DNA of 64,000 bases, taken from assembly GCF_009799925.1 (NCBI RefSeq), contig NZ_WELK01000010.1:13423-77422 (forward strand), in the 5' to 3' direction. This document shows, piece by piece, positions 8,605-17,703 of this stretch (position 1 is the stretch's first letter; every line of letters starts with the position of its first letter). The stretch is from Pseudomonas sp. R-28-1W-6. GTDB taxonomy: Bacteria; Pseudomonadota; Gammaproteobacteria; Pseudomonadales; Pseudomonadaceae. The translations under genes and the position numbers were made by a program. The notes under the pieces were generated by a model. That model had not been told where the DNA came from. It worked only from the letters and a program-made list of their open reading frames with translations, and searched no databases.

Positions 8605-9486
8605 TCACTCCACGTCCTGGTACAGGCCGGGCAGTTCGTAGCGCAGACCGTAGCGGGCGTAGAGCTTGGCCATCTCGCCGCCGCGGATCATTTCGTCGAG
8701 CTGCTGATCCACCGCATTGGCCAGCTGGCGGTTGCTTTCATGCACGGCCATGCCGATGTCCCAGCTCGGTTGGCCGAGGTTGGGGTAGGTGTTGTCGGCG
8801 TTGCGCAGTTGCGGGTCGACGGTTTCATGCTGCAGCCAGTCGAGTTCGCCGCGCAGGGCCATCACCGCGTCGACCTTGCCGCCGCGCATGGCCTCGAAGG
8901 CCTCGCGGGTGTTGGCGTAATGTTCGGTCATGCCGCTGAGGCGGCCGCCGAGCACCGAGGTCAGGTAGAAGGACGGCACGCTGTCCACCTCGACGCCGAC
9001 CTTGTGGTACTGGAACAGGCCGATGGTGTCGAGCTGCGGCAGCCGGCGGGTGTCGTGCACCACCTGCCAGCGCTCGCGCTGGTAGGGGCCGAACATCACC
9101 ACCTGCTCGTTGGCCAGCTCGCCGACGTCGTTGCGCCGGTTGGAGAACTCGCGGTCGTAGGGCACCCGCAGCATCAGGTCGGCCATCACGCCGGGGCGCA
9201 TGTAGTGGCCCTTCCAGATGAAGTTGCGCAGGTCGTCGTCGAGCTTCTCGCCAGGCGTGACCCACAGCAGCTCCAGCTGCAGGCCCTGCCCCTTGGCCAG
9301 GGCCTGCGCCAGGTCGACGTCCACGCCATGGGCCTTGCCGCCCTGCAGGAAACTGTAGGGCGGGAAGTTCTCGTACACGGCGACCTTGAGCACGCCCGAA
9401 TCGAGCATGTCGTCAAAGCTGCGTACCTGAGCCTGGGCCTGCGAACAGAGCAGGGCCAGGCCACACAGCAAAGCGAGCAGGCGCAT
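8605..9486 (-). CDS. Quinoprotein dehydrogenase-associated periplasmic binding protein (XoxJ-like)
   Basis: This type 2 solute-binding fold protein has 293 residues and a signal peptide (1-20, AQA). Recognisable pieces are KVAVYENFPPYSFLQGGK, GVDVDLAQALA and DIGMAVHESNRQLANAVDQQ. Proteins of this family are almost always coded beside PQQ alcohol dehydrogenases and their cytochrome. XoxJ homologues are proposed to help dehydrogenase activation. It begins five bases after the cytochrome stop, so the two are very likely one transcript. The frame is open further upstream, but only the ATG at 9486 gives a signal peptide. Confidence 0.85.
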   Translation of the reverse strand: MRLLALLCGLALLCSQAQAQVRSFDDMLDSGVLKVAVYENFPPYSFLQGGKAHGVDVDLAQALAKGQGLQLELLWVTPGEKLDDDLRNFIWKGHYMRPGVMADLMLRVPYDREFSNRRNDVGELANEQVVMFGPYQRERWQVVHDTRRLPQLDTIGLFQYHKVGVEVDSVPSFYLTSVLGGRLSGMTEHYANTREAFEAMRGGKVDAVMALRGELDWLQHETVDPQLRNADNTYPNLGQPSWDIGMAVHESNRQLANAVDQQLDEMIRGGEMAKLYARYGLRYELPGLYQDVE

Positions 9487-9491
9487 GGCGG

Positions 9492-9926
9492 TTACTCTTC
9501 GACTTTGAGGCTTTCCAGGTAGGTACGGATGGCCCACAGGCCTTCCTGGCTGATGAACTCGGCCATCTTCGGCATGTACACCGCGCCATCGCGCACGGCA
9601 CCGTTGATCACCCGCTCCTTGAACCACTCGTCACCCTCGATGCCGGCATCCAGGTAGCGCAGGTCCGGGGCGATGCCGCCGGAGATGGCTTCCAGGCCGT
9701 GGCAGCGGGCGCAGTTCTGGGTGTAGGCCGAGGTGCCGATTTCCACCGCCAGCTTGTGGTTGGCGTAGGGCTCGCGGTAGGGGTTCTCGTCAACCCATTC
9801 CTTGCCCAGGGGCTCCAGGCCTTCGGTATTGACCGCCTGCGGGGTGACATCGCCGTGGGCCAGGGCGAAGGCGGAGACGCTCAGGCCAGCCCAGGTGATC
9901 AGGACGCGGAATGCGTTGTTGTTCAT
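9492..9926 (-). CDS. pedF: Cytochrome c550, electron acceptor of the PQQ alcohol dehydrogenase
   Basis: This periplasmic c-type cytochrome of 144 residues corresponds to ExaB/PedF. A signal peptide (1-24, LAHG) is followed by a haem site CARCH at 72-76, and Met118 or Met121 (YMPKM) is the likely sixth ligand. It takes electrons from the quinoprotein and hands them to a terminal oxidase. The ATG at 9926 fits the signal peptide and has AAGAGG and GGAAG just upstream. It is first in an operon with the XoxJ-like gene. Unlike in many Pseudomonas genomes, no dehydrogenase gene is directly adjacent; pedH lies 5.5 kb away. Confidence 0.9.
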   Translation of the reverse strand: MNNNAFRVLITWAGLSVSAFALAHGDVTPQAVNTEGLEPLGKEWVDENPYREPYANHKLAVEIGTSAYTQNCARCHGLEAISGGIAPDLRYLDAGIEGDEWFKERVINGAVRDGAVYMPKMAEFISQEGLWAIRTYLESLKVEE

Positions 9927-10041
9927 GACTTCCAACCTCTTCGAGTTGCTGTGCAAGGCAGGCGCCCGAGGCGAGCGCCGTGAGGTCATGGTAGGAACGC
10001 CCGGGTCGGCGAAGAATGCTGCTTAGGTGGCCATCGCCTAC

Positions 10042-10054
10042 TCCCTTGGTAGTA
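10042..10054 (-). promoter_or_regulatory. Candidate PQQ-regulon motif upstream of pedF
   Basis: TCCCTTGGTAGTA on the plus strand lies inside the inverted repeat CTACT/AGTAG (8-base spacer), about 120 bases upstream of pedF. The 364-base gap 9927-10290 otherwise holds no recognisable gene. Confidence 0.45.
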
Positions 10055-10290
10055 GCGCGGGAGACGGCCACCCGCGGTTCTTTTGCCTTACGCCGGGCCA
10101 GCGCGGTGCGGCGCGGCCTGCAGCACGAGGGCGGACGCGGTCGGCACAAGGGAGTAGGAAGCAGCAGGCCTGCGGGCTGAGCGCGCAGGCTTGGGCGCGA
10201 GCAGGGTGCGCATGGTCCCTGCGGGGGTTGGCATGCCCGCGCGGCCCGCTGCACGCATCGCGCAGCAGGACCCGGACGGGGCTGCGCCGC

Positions 10291-10728
10291 TTACTTGACG
10301 ATGAACCAGCCCTGCATGCCCTTGCCTTCCAGGCCCTTGGCGTAGAAGCGGAACTTGCCCGGCTTGATCGGCACGAAGAAGATCTCCGCCTCGCCGGCGT
10401 CCTCGAACTCCAGCTCGTTGAGGGTCGTTGCCTTGATCTCCACGCCGCCGGCCTCGACCTTGCGCAGGTAGATGCTGCCGGCGAATTCCGGCGCCTGCAC
10501 GGCGTATTCCTTCTGCCCGCTGGAGATCACCTTGAGCTGGTAGGCCTTGCCGGTTTCCAGCTGGTACTCGGTCTGGCTCATGCTGTAGTCGCTGGCTTCC
10601 GAGCCCAGCACCAGATCGGCCAGGGGCTGGGTGCGACGGGTCAGGTCGCCGGCGGCGAAGACCCTGTCGAAGCCGATCAGGCTGGTGATCAGCAGGAGGT
10701 TGAGCAGCAGGGCTTTGAATGGGGTCAC
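10291..10728 (-). CDS. Exported cupredoxin-like protein without copper ligands
   Basis: This is a small periplasmic protein of about 145 residues with an N-terminal signal peptide ending near FAAG. The end, FFVPIKPGKFRFYAKG then GMQGWFIVK, resembles the last strands of cupredoxin-fold proteins found in PQQ dehydrogenase clusters. The mature part has no His and no Cys, so it cannot form a type 1 copper site. The GTG at 10728 has GAGGT six bases upstream. An ATG four codons earlier (10740) lacks a ribosome site and abuts a 142-bp repeat. The function is unknown; a structural or chaperone part in the dehydrogenase system is a guess. Confidence 0.7.
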   Translation of the reverse strand: MTPFKALLLNLLLITSLIGFDRVFAAGDLTRRTQPLADLVLGSEASDYSMSQTEYQLETGKAYQLKVISSGQKEYAVQAPEFAGSIYLRKVEAGGVEIKATTLNELEFEDAGEAEIFFVPIKPGKFRFYAKGLEGKGMQGWFIVK

Positions 10729-10743
10729 GGCGCACCTCATCTT

Positions 10744-10885
10744 AGAACCTGTCTCGGATCTCTTGATCGTCGGCCATGCTGCGTTGAAATTGGGCTCTGA
10801 CTGCTCATTTACACCTCGTAAACTCCGCGTCCTCGCCCAATTTCGCCTTGCCTGGCTCTAGCTCAAAAGATCCCAAACAGGTTCT
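10744..10885. repeat. 142-bp palindromic MITE-like element, copy 1
   Basis: The ends are AGAACCTGT and ACAGGTTCT, a perfect 9-bp inverted repeat. The internal stem is GAAATTGGGC with GCCCAATTTC, and the loop contains TTTACACCTCGTAAA. A second copy of equal length lies at 35470. No coding capacity. No target duplication was found by eye. The gap 10729-11073 holds this element and the next promoter. Confidence 0.85.
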
Positions 10886-10980
10886 TGTTGTTATTGGGGT
10901 TCGACACGCGCGGCGCCCTACCCGGGGCAATCACCAGCGCGTGGCGCCATGCTAGTGGCGGCGCGCCCGCGGCCCTCTAC

Positions 10981-10993
10981 TACCTTGGTACGG
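10981..10993 (+). promoter_or_regulatory. Candidate PQQ-regulon motif upstream of the ABC exporter operon
   Basis: TACCTTGGTACGG, preceded by CTAC, lies about 80 bases before the first gene of the operon. It is the most symmetric of the sites (TACC/GGTA arms). Confidence 0.45.
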
Positions 10994-11073
10994 CCTGACT
11001 GGTACTTTCTGCATATTTCCCGGGCGGCGGGGGCTTCCTATGCTGGCGCAAACCCCAGCAGGACGTCCCAGCC

Positions 11074-12270
11074 ATGCCGTTCTATGCCGCCTACTCGCTG
11101 CTCTACCTGCTCGCCCTGGCCTGCGCCAGCCTGCTGGCCACCGACCTGCACGCCGCCGAGGGCGAGCTGCAGGTACGCATCGGCTACCTGGAATACCAGC
11201 CGCCGCGCGGGCCGCTGCTGTCCAACGTCATCCCCGAGCCGACCGATGCCGGCCTGCGCGGCGCCGAGCTGGCGATCACCGACAGCAACAGCACCGGGCG
11301 TTTCCTCAAGCAGCAGTTCAGCCTTGAGGCCGTGCAGGCGCCCAGCGTCGAGCAACTGCTCGACGCCGCCCGCCAGCAGCACGCCGCCGGCATCCGCCTG
11401 TTCGTGGTCAACGCTCCGGCCGCCAGCCTGCGCGCCATCAGCCAGGCACTGCCGGACAGCCTGCTGTTCAACGCCGGCAGCGCCGACGACGCGCTGCGCA
11501 CCGACAACTGCCCGAGCAACGTGCTGCACAGCCTGCCCAGCCGCGCCATGCTCGCCGACGCCCTGGCCCAGTTCCTCGCCGTGCGCCGCTGGAGCCGCTG
11601 GCTGCTGATCGTCGGCCAGACCGAGGACGACCAGGCCTACGCCGCCGCCCTGCGCCGCGCGGCCAAGCGCTTCGGCCTGCAGATAGTCGCCGAGAAGCTC
11701 TGGACCTTCGACAACGACCAGCGCCGCAGCGCCAGCGCCGAGATGCCGCTGTTCACCCAGACCGCCGAGTACGACGTGGTGCTGGTGGCCGACGAACGCG
11801 GCGACTTCGGCGAGTACCTGCCCTACAACACCTGGTACCCGCGCCCGGTGGCCGGCACCCAGGGCCTGACCCCGGTGGGCTGGCACAAGACCGTGGAAAC
11901 CTTCGGCGCCGCCCAGCTGCAGAAGCGCTTCGAGGCCCTGGCCGGGCGCTGGATGAACAGCCGCGACTTCGCCGCCTGGATGGCCGTGCGCAGCATCGCC
12001 GCCGGGGTCAGCAAGCTGCGCCACGGCGCCCCGGCCGCCCTGCGCCAGCTGGCCCTGAGCGGCGAGCTGCCGCTGGATGGTTTCAAGGGCCGCAAGCTCA
12101 GCTACCGGCCGTGGGACGGCCAGCTGCGCCAGCCGATCGAACTGGTGCAGCCGCGCGCGCTGATCAGCAGCTCGCCGCAGGAAGGCTTCCTGCATCCACA
12201 CAACGAAATGGACAGCCTCGGCTACGACCAGGCGGAAAGCCGCTGCCGCCTGGCCGGAGTCGCACCGTGA
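11074..12270 (+). CDS. ABC exporter-associated periplasmic binding protein of the PQQ alcohol dehydrogenase system
   Basis: This exported protein of 398 residues has a signal peptide (about 1-28, HAAEG) and the type 1 periplasmic-binding fold: QVRIGYLEYQPPRG, GAELAITDSNSTGRF, WLLIVGQTEDDQAYAAALRR. It belongs to the family found only with PQQ dehydrogenases and their ABC export genes. It opens an operon whose next gene starts with a GTG that overlaps its TGA stop (GTGA), so translation is coupled. Its ligand may be the alcohol, the aldehyde or a cofactor. None is shown by the sequence. Confidence 0.85.
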   Translation: MPFYAAYSLLYLLALACASLLATDLHAAEGELQVRIGYLEYQPPRGPLLSNVIPEPTDAGLRGAELAITDSNSTGRFLKQQFSLEAVQAPSVEQLLDAARQQHAAGIRLFVVNAPAASLRAISQALPDSLLFNAGSADDALRTDNCPSNVLHSLPSRAMLADALAQFLAVRRWSRWLLIVGQTEDDQAYAAALRRAAKRFGLQIVAEKLWTFDNDQRRSASAEMPLFTQTAEYDVVLVADERGDFGEYLPYNTWYPRPVAGTQGLTPVGWHKTVETFGAAQLQKRFEALAGRWMNSRDFAAWMAVRSIAAGVSKLRHGAPAALRQLALSGELPLDGFKGRKLSYRPWDGQLRQPIELVQPRALISSSPQEGFLHPHNEMDSLGYDQAESRCRLAGVAP

Positions 12271-12536
12271 AACTGCTGCTGGCCGCCCTGCTGCCGGCCG
12301 TGCTCGGCGGCGGCGTGGCGTTCAGCGTGCCGCCGACCGATCCGGCCCTGCGCAGCGCCCTGCTCCTCGGCAGCCAGCGCGTGCCCTGCCTGTACGCCCG
12401 GCTGGCCGCCGAGCGCGGCGAGAACACCCGCGAACGCCTCAGCGAATGCGCCAGCCAGTGGCACGACCGCCAGGCCGCGCAGCTGCTGGCCAGGCAGGAC
12501 GCCGCCGAACTCGCTGGTGCGCCCGGCGTACCCTAA
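12267..12536 (+). CDS. Small exported protein of 89 residues, function unknown
   Basis: I do not recognise this gene. It starts with a GTG overlapping the stop of the binding-protein gene (GTGA). The N-terminus LLLAALLPAVLGGGVAFS looks like a signal peptide or anchor. The remainder has two cysteines (in RVPCLYARL and LSECASQW), about 20 residues apart, in a helical, charged stretch, which suggests a disulfide-linked hairpin. It has no start of its own with a separate ribosome site, which argues for coupled translation within the exporter operon. An inverted-repeat element (12565) separates it from the propeller gene. Confidence 0.65.
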   Translation: MKLLLAALLPAVLGGGVAFSVPPTDPALRSALLLGSQRVPCLYARLAAERGENTRERLSECASQWHDRQAAQLLARQDAAELAGAPGVP

Positions 12537-12564
12537 ACCCAACCCCAGGCCGCACCGTGAACCC

Positions 12565-12585
12565 CTAGGGTGCGCCGTGCGCACC
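12565..12585 (+). repeat. Single GGTGCGCC REP element
   Basis: CTAG followed by GGTGCGCCGTGCGCACC. The GTAG head is altered to CTAG. It lies inside the exporter operon between the small protein and the propeller gene. Confidence 0.8.
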
Positions 12586-12618
12586 AACCCATAACCATTA
12601 CAAGAAAGGACCACCGCC

Positions 12619-13583
12619 ATGCACCGCACCCTGCTCGCTAGCCTGTTCACCGCGCCGCTGCTGCTCGCCAGCCAGGTGCAGGCCGCCACCGCCTACGTGT
12701 CCAACGAGAAGGACGACAGCATCAGCGTGATCGACCTGGACAGCATGAGCGTCACCGCCACCCTGCCGGTCGGCCAGCGCCCGCGCGGCCTGGCCCTGTC
12801 CCATGACCGCAGCCTGCTGTACATCTGCGCCAGCGACTCGGACACCGTGCAGGTGATGGACCTGGCGAGCCGGCAGATCATCAAGAACCTGCCCTCCGGC
12901 GCCGACCCCGAGCAGTTCGCCCTGCACCCCAACGACCAGTGGCTGTACATCTCCAACGAGGACGATGCCCTGGTCACCGTGGTCGACACCCAGAGCAGCC
13001 AGGTGCTCGGCCAGATCGACGTCGGCGTCGAGCCCGAGGGCATGGCCGTCAGCCCGGACGGCAAGTGGGCGGTCAACACCAGCGAAACCACCAACATGCT
13101 GCACTGGATCGACACCGCCACCCAGCAGCTGGTCGATAACACCCTGGTCGACCAGCGCCCGCGCCATGTCGAGTTCAGCGACGACGGCAAGCGCCTGTGG
13201 GCCTCGGCCGAGATCGGCGGCACGGTGACGGTGATCGACGTCGCCAGCCGCCAGCCGCTCAAGGTGCTGACGTTCAAGATCAAGGGCGTGCACCCGGACA
13301 AGGTGCAGCCGGTCGGGGTCAAGCTCAGCCCGGACGGCAAGTACGCCTTCGTCGCCCTCGGCCCGGCCAACCATGTGGCGGTGGTCGACGCCCGAAGCTA
13401 CGAGGTGCTCGACTACCTGCTGGTCGGCAAGCGCGTCTGGCACCTGGAATTCACCCCGGACCACAAGCAGCTGCTGACCACCAACGGTATCAGCGGCGAT
13501 GTCTCGGTGATCGACGTGGACAGCCTCGAGGTGGTCAAGTCGATCAAGGTCGGCCGCTACCCCTGGGGCGTGGTGGTGACCCC

Positions 13584-13587
<4 letters not shown>
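12619..13587 (+). CDS. PQQ-catabolism-associated YVTN beta-propeller protein
   Basis: This is an exported seven-bladed propeller of 322 residues with a signal peptide (1-23, VQA-A). Repeats of about 42 residues recur, for example AYVSNEKDDSISVIDLDS, LYICASDSDTVQVMDLAS and LYISNEDDALVTVVDTQ. The family occurs in PQQ dehydrogenase clusters together with the ABC exporter coded next. AAAGGA precedes the ATG. The downstream ATPase gene starts with a GTG overlapping this stop (GTGA). It may act as a periplasmic scaffold for the exporter, which is inferred from operon structure. Confidence 0.88.
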
Positions 13588-14314
<727 letters not shown>

Positions 14315-14318
<4 letters not shown>

Positions 14319-15115
14319 TCACCGCCTACTGGGCCTGCCTGCGCGGCGTGGTGCTGCGCGAATGGCTGCGTTTCATCCAACAAAGATCGCGCTTTCTCAG
14401 CGCCCTGGTGCGCCCGCTGCTGTGGCTCTTGGTGTTCGCCGCCGGCTTTCGCGCCGCGCTGGGCATCTCGATCATCGAGCCGTACGACACCTACGTCACC
14501 TACGAGACCTACATAGTCCCCGGCCTGGCCTGCATGATCCTGCTGTTCAACGGCATGCAGGGCTCGCTGTCGATGGTTTACGACCGCGAGATGGGCAGCA
14601 TGCGCGTGCTGCTCACCAGCCCGCTGCCGCGCGCCTTCCTGCTGGCGGCCAAGCTGCTGGCCACGGCGCTGGTATCGCTGCTGCAGGTCTACGCCTTCCT
14701 CGCCATCGCCTGGCTGTACGGCGTGCAGCCGCCGGCCCTGGGCCTGCTCGCCGCACTGCCGGCGCTGCTGCTGGCGGCGCTGCTGCTCAGCGCCCTGGGC
14801 CTGCTGCTGTCCAACGGCATCCGCCAGCTGGAGAACTTCGCCGGGGTGATGAACTTCGTCATCTTCCCGCTGTTCTTCCTCTCCTCGGCGCTCTACCCGC
14901 TGTGGAAAATGCGCGAGGCCAGCGAGTGGCTGTACTGGCTGTGCGCGGTCAATCCGTTCAGCCACGCCGTGGAGCTGGTGCGCTACGCCCTCTACGAGCG
15001 CTTCAACCTGCTGGCGGCGGCCATCTGCCTGGGCCTGACCCTGTTCTGCGCGCTGCTCGCGGTGCTCACCTTCAACCCTCAGCACGCCGCCCTGCGCCGC
15101 AGCCCCGGGGGCTGA
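14315..15115 (+). CDS. ABC-2 type exporter permease of the PQQ alcohol dehydrogenase system
   Basis: This inner-membrane protein of 266 residues has about six hydrophobic segments, for example LLWLLVFAAGFRAAL, LLATALVSLLQVYAFLAIAW and MNFVIFPLFFLSSALYPLW. The ABC-2 signature region GMQGSLSMVYDREMGSMRVL is clear. The ATG overlaps the ATPase stop by four bases. With the ATPase it forms a half-size exporter of the NodJ/DrrB type. It corresponds to the efflux genes pedA1/pedA2 described for 2-phenylethanol use in P. putida, by name from memory. The substrate is unknown. Confidence 0.88.
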
Positions 15116-15141
15116 TGGGTTGGCAGTGCCGGGCCTGTGGT

Positions 15142-15230
15142 GGTGCGCGCGGCGCAGCCTACGGCTGGCCTGCCCTGCCTGGCACCGCGGCCTACCCAAC
15201 ACGCGATGCATAGGGTGCGCCGTGCGCACC
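15142..15230. repeat. Inverted GTAG-GGTGCGCC REP pair after the exporter operon
   Basis: GTGCGCGCGGCGCAGCCTAC (15143) and TAGGGTGCGCCGTGCGCACC (15211) form a BIME downstream of the permease gene. Confidence 0.8.
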
Positions 15231-15269
15231 AGGGGCCCCCGCGCCAGAGCCCGCCCAGCAGCAAAGCAG

Positions 15270-15282
15270 TACTTTGGTAGCG
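15270..15282 (+). promoter_or_regulatory. Candidate PQQ-regulon motif upstream of the CXXCW gene
   Basis: TACTTTGGTAGCG lies about 82 bases before the ATG at 15364. It matches the sites before pedH, pedF and the ABC operon. Confidence 0.45.
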
Positions 15283-15363
15283 GTTTTCCTGTCCAACGTA
15301 GCATTCCCAGCCACCCAGCCCTATGGCTCTAATGGCTTAATAAAATCGACCCGGGAGCCAGCC

Positions 15364-15921
15364 ATGCGGAAGTCGATCACCCGCTCCATGCACCACCTGG
15401 TGCTTGTCCTTTGCCTGCTGCCCGGCCTCGCCGCGGCGGCCGAACCAGCGCTGTTCACGGCCGACGGCTACCGCCAGAGCCAGTACCGCAGCCCCACGCC
15501 CGCACACGCCGAGGGCGCCACCACCCTGGACACCGCCGGCCTGCAGCGCCTGCTGCGCGAACAGCCGCAGACCTCGCTGGTCGACGTGTTCCGCGCGCAG
15601 TGGCTGAACCAGCGTTTCATCGCCGACCAGCCGCCCCACGCCAACCTGCCCGGCAGCCTGTGGCTGGCCAACACCGGCGACGGCGAGCTGGCGCCGCTGT
15701 GGCAGAACTATCTCGAGCAGCACCTGGCGCGCCTCGAGCGGCAGCACCCAGGCCGCGCCTTGGTGTTCTACTGCAAATCCGACTGCTGGCTGTCGTGGAA
15801 CGCGATCAAGCGGGCTCGCGCGCTGGGCTACCAACGGCTCTACTGGTACCGTGACGGTATCGATGCCTGGCAACAGGCCGGCCTGCCGCTGCACCCCGCC
15901 GAGCCCGCGCCACTGCCCTGA
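15364..15921 (+). CDS. PQQ-dependent catabolism-associated CXXCW-motif protein (rhodanese-like)
   Basis: This exported protein of 185 residues has a signal peptide (about 1-25, AAAA-E) and a rhodanese-like domain: TSLVDVFRAQWLN, then VFYCKSDCWLSWNAIKRA. The cysteines are Cys137 and Cys141, with three residues between them here, followed by Trp142. The family is restricted to PQQ dehydrogenase clusters, and a thiol or metal-binding role is suspected but unproven. The ATG at 15364 has GGGAG upstream. It lies just ahead of the response-regulator gene erbR on the same strand. Confidence 0.85.
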   Translation: MRKSITRSMHHLVLVLCLLPGLAAAAEPALFTADGYRQSQYRSPTPAHAEGATTLDTAGLQRLLREQPQTSLVDVFRAQWLNQRFIADQPPHANLPGSLWLANTGDGELAPLWQNYLEQHLARLERQHPGRALVFYCKSDCWLSWNAIKRARALGYQRLYWYRDGIDAWQQAGLPLHPAEPAPLP

Positions 15922-15992
15922 AACTACTGCCAGCGCTGTGCCGACTGCACCTTGCGTGACTGCCACACCATATAAAAAGAGGGCTAAAGGCC

Positions 15993-16655
15993 ATGTACAA
16001 GATCCTGATTGCGGATGACCACCCGCTGTTTCGCGAAGCCATCCACAACGTCATCCGCGATGGCTTCCCGGATAGCGAGATCATGGAAACCGCCGACCTC
16101 GACAGCGCCCTGGAACTGACCCAGGTGCACGACGACCTCGACCTGATCCTGCTCGACCTGAACATGCCCGGCATGCACGGCCTGGGCGGCCTGATCAACC
16201 TGCGCAACGAGGCGCCGACCATCCCGGTGGTGATCGTCTCGGCCGAGCAGGACAAGCAGATCGTGCTGCAGGCCATCACCTACGGCGCGGTCGGCTTCAT
16301 CACCAAGTCCTCGCCACGCGCACAGATGACCGAGGCCATCGAGCAGATCCTCAACGGCAACGTCTACCTGCCCTCGGACATCATCCGCACGCAGAAGAGC
16401 AGCACCCGCCGTGCCCACAGCGAGCCGAGCATCCCGCCGGAGCTGCTGCAGGCGCTGACCCGCAAGCAGCTGCTGGTGCTGGAACGGATGACCAAGGGCG
16501 AGTCAAACAAGCAGATCGCCTACAACCTCGACATCGCCGAAACCACGGTCAAGGCCCATGTCTCGGCGATCCTGCGCAAGCTCAACGTGCATAACCGGGT
16601 GCAGGCCATCCTCAGCGCCGGTGACATCGACTTCGCCGCCTACCTGCGCCGCTGA
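15993..16655 (+). CDS. erbR: LuxR-family response regulator of PQQ alcohol oxidation (ErbR/AgmR)
   Basis: This protein of 220 residues has an N-terminal receiver domain ([20 protein letters not shown], phospho-acceptor Asp in [10 protein letters not shown], Lys in FITKSSP) and a C-terminal helix-turn-helix ([40 protein letters not shown]). From memory it matches ErbR (formerly AgmR) of P. aeruginosa and PedR1 of P. putida along its whole length. These activate ethanol oxidation and PQQ genes. It is the best candidate to bind the repeated TACYTTGGTAG-like motif. Its partner kinase is not next to it. The following transporter gene overlaps its stop codon (TGATG). Confidence 0.9.
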   Translation: MYKILIADDHPLFREAIHNVIRDGFPDSEIMETADLDSALELTQVHDDLDLILLDLNMPGMHGLGGLINLRNEAPTIPVVIVSAEQDKQIVLQAITYGAVGFITKSSPRAQMTEAIEQILNGNVYLPSDIIRTQKSSTRRAHSEPSIPPELLQALTRKQLLVLERMTKGESNKQIAYNLDIAETTVKAHVSAILRKLNVHNRVQAILSAGDIDFAAYLRR

Positions 16656-17500
16656 TGCTGCGCGTCGCCCTGCTCACGGCGCTGGCCATGCTGGCCTTCG
16701 CCGGCAACTCGCTGCTGTGCCGCGCCGCCCTGCGCGACGGCGGCATCGATGCCAGCAGCTTCACCGCCCTGCGCCTGGGCTCCGGAGCCTTGGTGCTGTG
16801 CCTGCTGGTGCTGCTGCGCGGCCAGGGCCGCCTGCAGGGTGACTGGCGCTCGGCGCTGGCGCTGTTCGGCTACGCCGCCGGCTTCTCCTTCGCCTACATC
16901 GAGCTGGATGCCGGCAGCGGCGCGCTGCTGCTGTTCGGCGCGGTGCAGGCCAGCATGCTCGGCTATGGCTGGCTGCACGGCGAACGCCTGCGGCCGCTGC
17001 AAAGCCTGGGCCTGGCCAGTGCCGTCGGCGGCCTGCTGCTGTTGCTGCTGCCCGGCGCCAGCGCCCCGCCGCTGCACGCCGCCTTGCTGATGCTACTGGC
17101 CGGCATCGCCTGGGCCATCTACTCGCTGCTCGGCCGCGGCAACCGCGACCCGCTGGCGGCCACCGCCGGCAACTTCCTGCGCAGCCTGCCGGCGCTGCTG
17201 CCGCTGGCTTTTCTGTACCGGGAGCAATTGCAATGGGACAGTCTCGGCGCACTCTATGCGGTGCTCTCCGGCGCCCTCGCCTCGGGCATCGGCTACGCCA
17301 TCTGGTACGCCGCCCTGCCCCACCTGCGCGCCCTGCAGGCGGCCAGCGTGCAGCTCAGCGTACCGATCATCGCCGCCGTCGCCGGCAGCCTGCTGCTCGG
17401 TGAGCAGCTCAGCCTGCGGCTGATGGTGGCGGCAGTGGCGGTGCTCGGCGGGATTGCCCTGATCCTGCAGGTCAAGGCCAAGGGCAGAGCACAGGTTTAA
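16655..17500 (+). CDS. EamA/DMT-family inner-membrane transporter
   Basis: This membrane protein of 281 residues has about ten hydrophobic segments in two EamA repeats (about 5-130 and 145-275). Typical pieces are FAGNSLLCRAALRDGGIDAS, FTALRLGSGALVLCLLVLL and AASVQLSVPIIAAVAGSLLL. The family exports metabolites or drugs, and the substrate cannot be predicted. Its ATG overlaps the erbR stop, so it is translated from the same message. Confidence 0.88.
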   Translation: MLRVALLTALAMLAFAGNSLLCRAALRDGGIDASSFTALRLGSGALVLCLLVLLRGQGRLQGDWRSALALFGYAAGFSFAYIELDAGSGALLLFGAVQASMLGYGWLHGERLRPLQSLGLASAVGGLLLLLLPGASAPPLHAALLMLLAGIAWAIYSLLGRGNRDPLAATAGNFLRSLPALLPLAFLYREQLQWDSLGALYAVLSGALASGIGYAIWYAALPHLRALQAASVQLSVPIIAAVAGSLLLGEQLSLRLMVAAVAVLGGIALILQVKAKGRAQV

Positions 17501-17522
17501 CGGAAAGATTGGCGTCGTCTGC

Positions 17523-17646
17523 GGTGCGCGCGGCGCACCCTACAGGTCTGTGCGCGCCATCAACATTTACGGTGTTGGCGGGGCACACTGCGCGTCCTGG
17601 GCTAGGGTGAAACGCACGAGCACTTCGTAGGGTGCGCCGTGCGCAC
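17523..17646. repeat. GTAG-GGTGCGCC REP pair upstream of the RAYT gene
   Basis: An inverted copy at 17523-17544 (GGTGCGCGCGGCGCACCC, then TACAG) and a direct copy at 17626-17646 (GTAGGGTGCGCCGTGCGCAC) lie ahead of the transposase gene, as expected for a REP/RAYT unit. Confidence 0.88.
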
Positions 17647-17703
17647 TACAAGCCACGCACAGGCATCGCGCCACACCGCATCAACCACCGCGAGGGACAA
17701 GGA

